DNA of 32,112 nucleotides from Gemmatimonas sp. (GTDB lineage Bacteria > Gemmatimonadota > Gemmatimonadetes > Gemmatimonadales > Gemmatimonadaceae), in the NCBI GenBank assembly GCA_021154325.1, contig JAJKIR010000074.1, forward strand, positions 1 to 32,112, given 5' to 3'. Each line of letters opens with the position of its first letter. The stretch's first letter is position 1. Shown piece by piece: positions 31,448 to 32,112 of the stretch. The translations under genes were made by a program, and so were the position numbers. Under the pieces are notes generated by a model. The model saw only the letters and a list, made by a program, of their open reading frames with translations, had not been told where the DNA came from and did no database searches.

Positions 31448-32112
31448 GCCGCGGACTCCTGGAACAGCTGCCGCGCTTTCTCGCTCCGCAACCGCCCCAA
31501 TGCGCGCTCACGCAACTGCCGCACGCGCTCCCGGCTCACGCCGAACGCGGTGCCGATCTGCTTCAGCGTCATCGGCTCATCGCCGCCGAGCCCGTAGTAC
31601 ATCACGAGCACCTGCCGCTCGCGCGGGCTAAGGACGTCCATCGCCCGATCGAGCGCTGCGCGACGCGATTCATTTTCCAGCGACGGACCGGTGCTCGCCG
31701 CATCGTCCGCAGGCTCCACGGCGATGACGTCGGCGAGGGTGAGCCGCGACGGATCCCCGCGACGACCGGCAACTGGCTCGTCGAACGAGTACGTCGGCTG
31801 GGAGAGCGCGCGAATGCTGCGCACGAGCTCCACCTCCAACTCCGCGATCTGCGCCACTTCCTCGTCGCTTGGCTCACGACCCAGCTTGTCGCGCAGGACA
31901 TGCTGCGCCCGCGCGATCCGCGTCACGTCCGTCGCGCGTCCCAGAGGCACGCGCACGGCATGGCCGTGCTTCGTGACCGCCGAGGAAAGCGCCTGGCGAA
32001 TCCACCACACGGCGTAGCTGATGAAGTTCACCCCGACGTCGGGGTCATATTTGTCCGCGGCGCGCACGAGCCCCGCGTTGGCCTCACTCACGAGATCCTC
32101 GAGATTGAGTCC
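31444..32112 (-). CDS. Sigma-70 family RNA polymerase sigma factor (RpoD/RpoS-type), N-terminus outside the window
   Basis: The gene enters the window open at its right edge; 222 codons are visible. It covers part of region 2 (GLNLEDLVSEANAGLVRAA, DPDVGVNFISYAVWWIRQAL: core binding, -10 recognition and melting), region 3 (RVPLGRATDVTRI, REPSDEEVAQIAELEVELV) and region 4 (LSPRERQVLVMYYGL, TLKQIGTAFGVSRERVRQLRERALGRL), with the -35-binding helix intact. The four-region layout with WWIRQA marks it as group 1/2 and not an ECF factor. Region 2 differs somewhat from the housekeeping consensus (for example SEANAGLV and VNFISYAVWW), so it is probably an alternative group 2 factor. It is translationally coupled to the HtrA-type protease. 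Confidence 0.9.
   Translation of the reverse strand, partial: GLNLEDLVSEANAGLVRAADKYDPDVGVNFISYAVWWIRQALSSAVTKHGHAVRVPLGRATDVTRIARAQHVLRDKLGREPSDEEVAQIAELEVELVRSIRALSQPTYSFDEPVAGRRGDPSRLTLADVIAVEPADDAASTGPSLENESRRAALDRAMDVLSPRERQVLVMYYGLGGDEPMTLKQIGTAFGVSRERVRQLRERALGRLRSEKARQLFQESAA

Noticed and set aside
1..32112. CRISPR array, tRNA, rRNA, prophage or insertion sequence with transposase
   Set aside because: No regularly spaced repeats, cloverleaf with CCA end, conserved rRNA segments, or phage or transposase motifs were seen on either strand.

Overview
This window is compact, very GC-rich chromosomal DNA from a free-living diderm bacterium, most likely a member of the Gemmatimonadota. The placement is inferred from several things: long TolB-like/amidohydrolase fusions, small outer-membrane barrels with Sec signals, abundant GTG starts, and small proteins of a type I associate with that phylum. 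No rRNA or tRNA was found to confirm it. Genes lie on both strands in short tight operons, with no prophage, transposase or CRISPR array.

Left third (1-13410). The window opens in the end of an S9 prolyl-oligopeptidase-family peptidase, overlapped by a zinc-dependent MDR dehydrogenase. A zinc-ribbon protein of unknown role follows. Next is an oxidation pair: a PQQ-dependent alcohol dehydrogenase lipoprotein with a lanthanide-type metal site, and its cytochrome c. This pair converges on a translationally coupled MarR regulator/SRPBCC membrane-protein pair. Then come envelope genes: an outer-membrane barrel fused to an NlpC/P60 domain that lacks its catalytic Cys, a double-PDZ periplasmic protein, a strong terminator, a small outer-membrane barrel, and on the minus strand a 1145-residue beta-propeller/amidohydrolase protein. 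A MITE-like composite repeat fills the gap between the last two genes.

Middle (13411-23966). A stand-alone PBP2 has its last codons inside a 40-bp-arm palindrome. A small HTH regulator and a small protein of unknown family follow. Then six plus-strand genes form what looks like a synthase-dependent exopolysaccharide system. They are a RecA/KaiC-like ATPase with degenerate receiver-like and GGDEF-like domains (the domain order of BcsE), a TPR membrane protein, a TPR-plus-barrel outer-membrane porin (PgaA-like), a processive GT2 synthase (PgaC-like), a 59-residue one-TM protein, and a membrane-anchored CE4 polysaccharide deacetylase (PgaB-like role). This operon is the best candidate for an undescribed system.

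Right third (23973-32112). A transmembrane Ser/Thr kinase and an HPP membrane protein face a gene with three FHA-like modules, giving a local phospho-signalling group. Next is a four-gene operon made of a type IV pilin-like N-terminus fused to an Ig-like domain, a divergent signal peptidase II-like protein, and two small membrane proteins. A paralog of the small protein at 16129-16419 follows. The window ends in a minus-strand operon of a group-1/2-type sigma-70 factor and an HtrA-type serine protease without a signal peptide.

Across the whole window the 7-mer CCTAACG/CGTTAGG occurs 23 times by my count, 21 of them as GCCTAACG, against about one to four expected from base composition. It is evenly split between strands.
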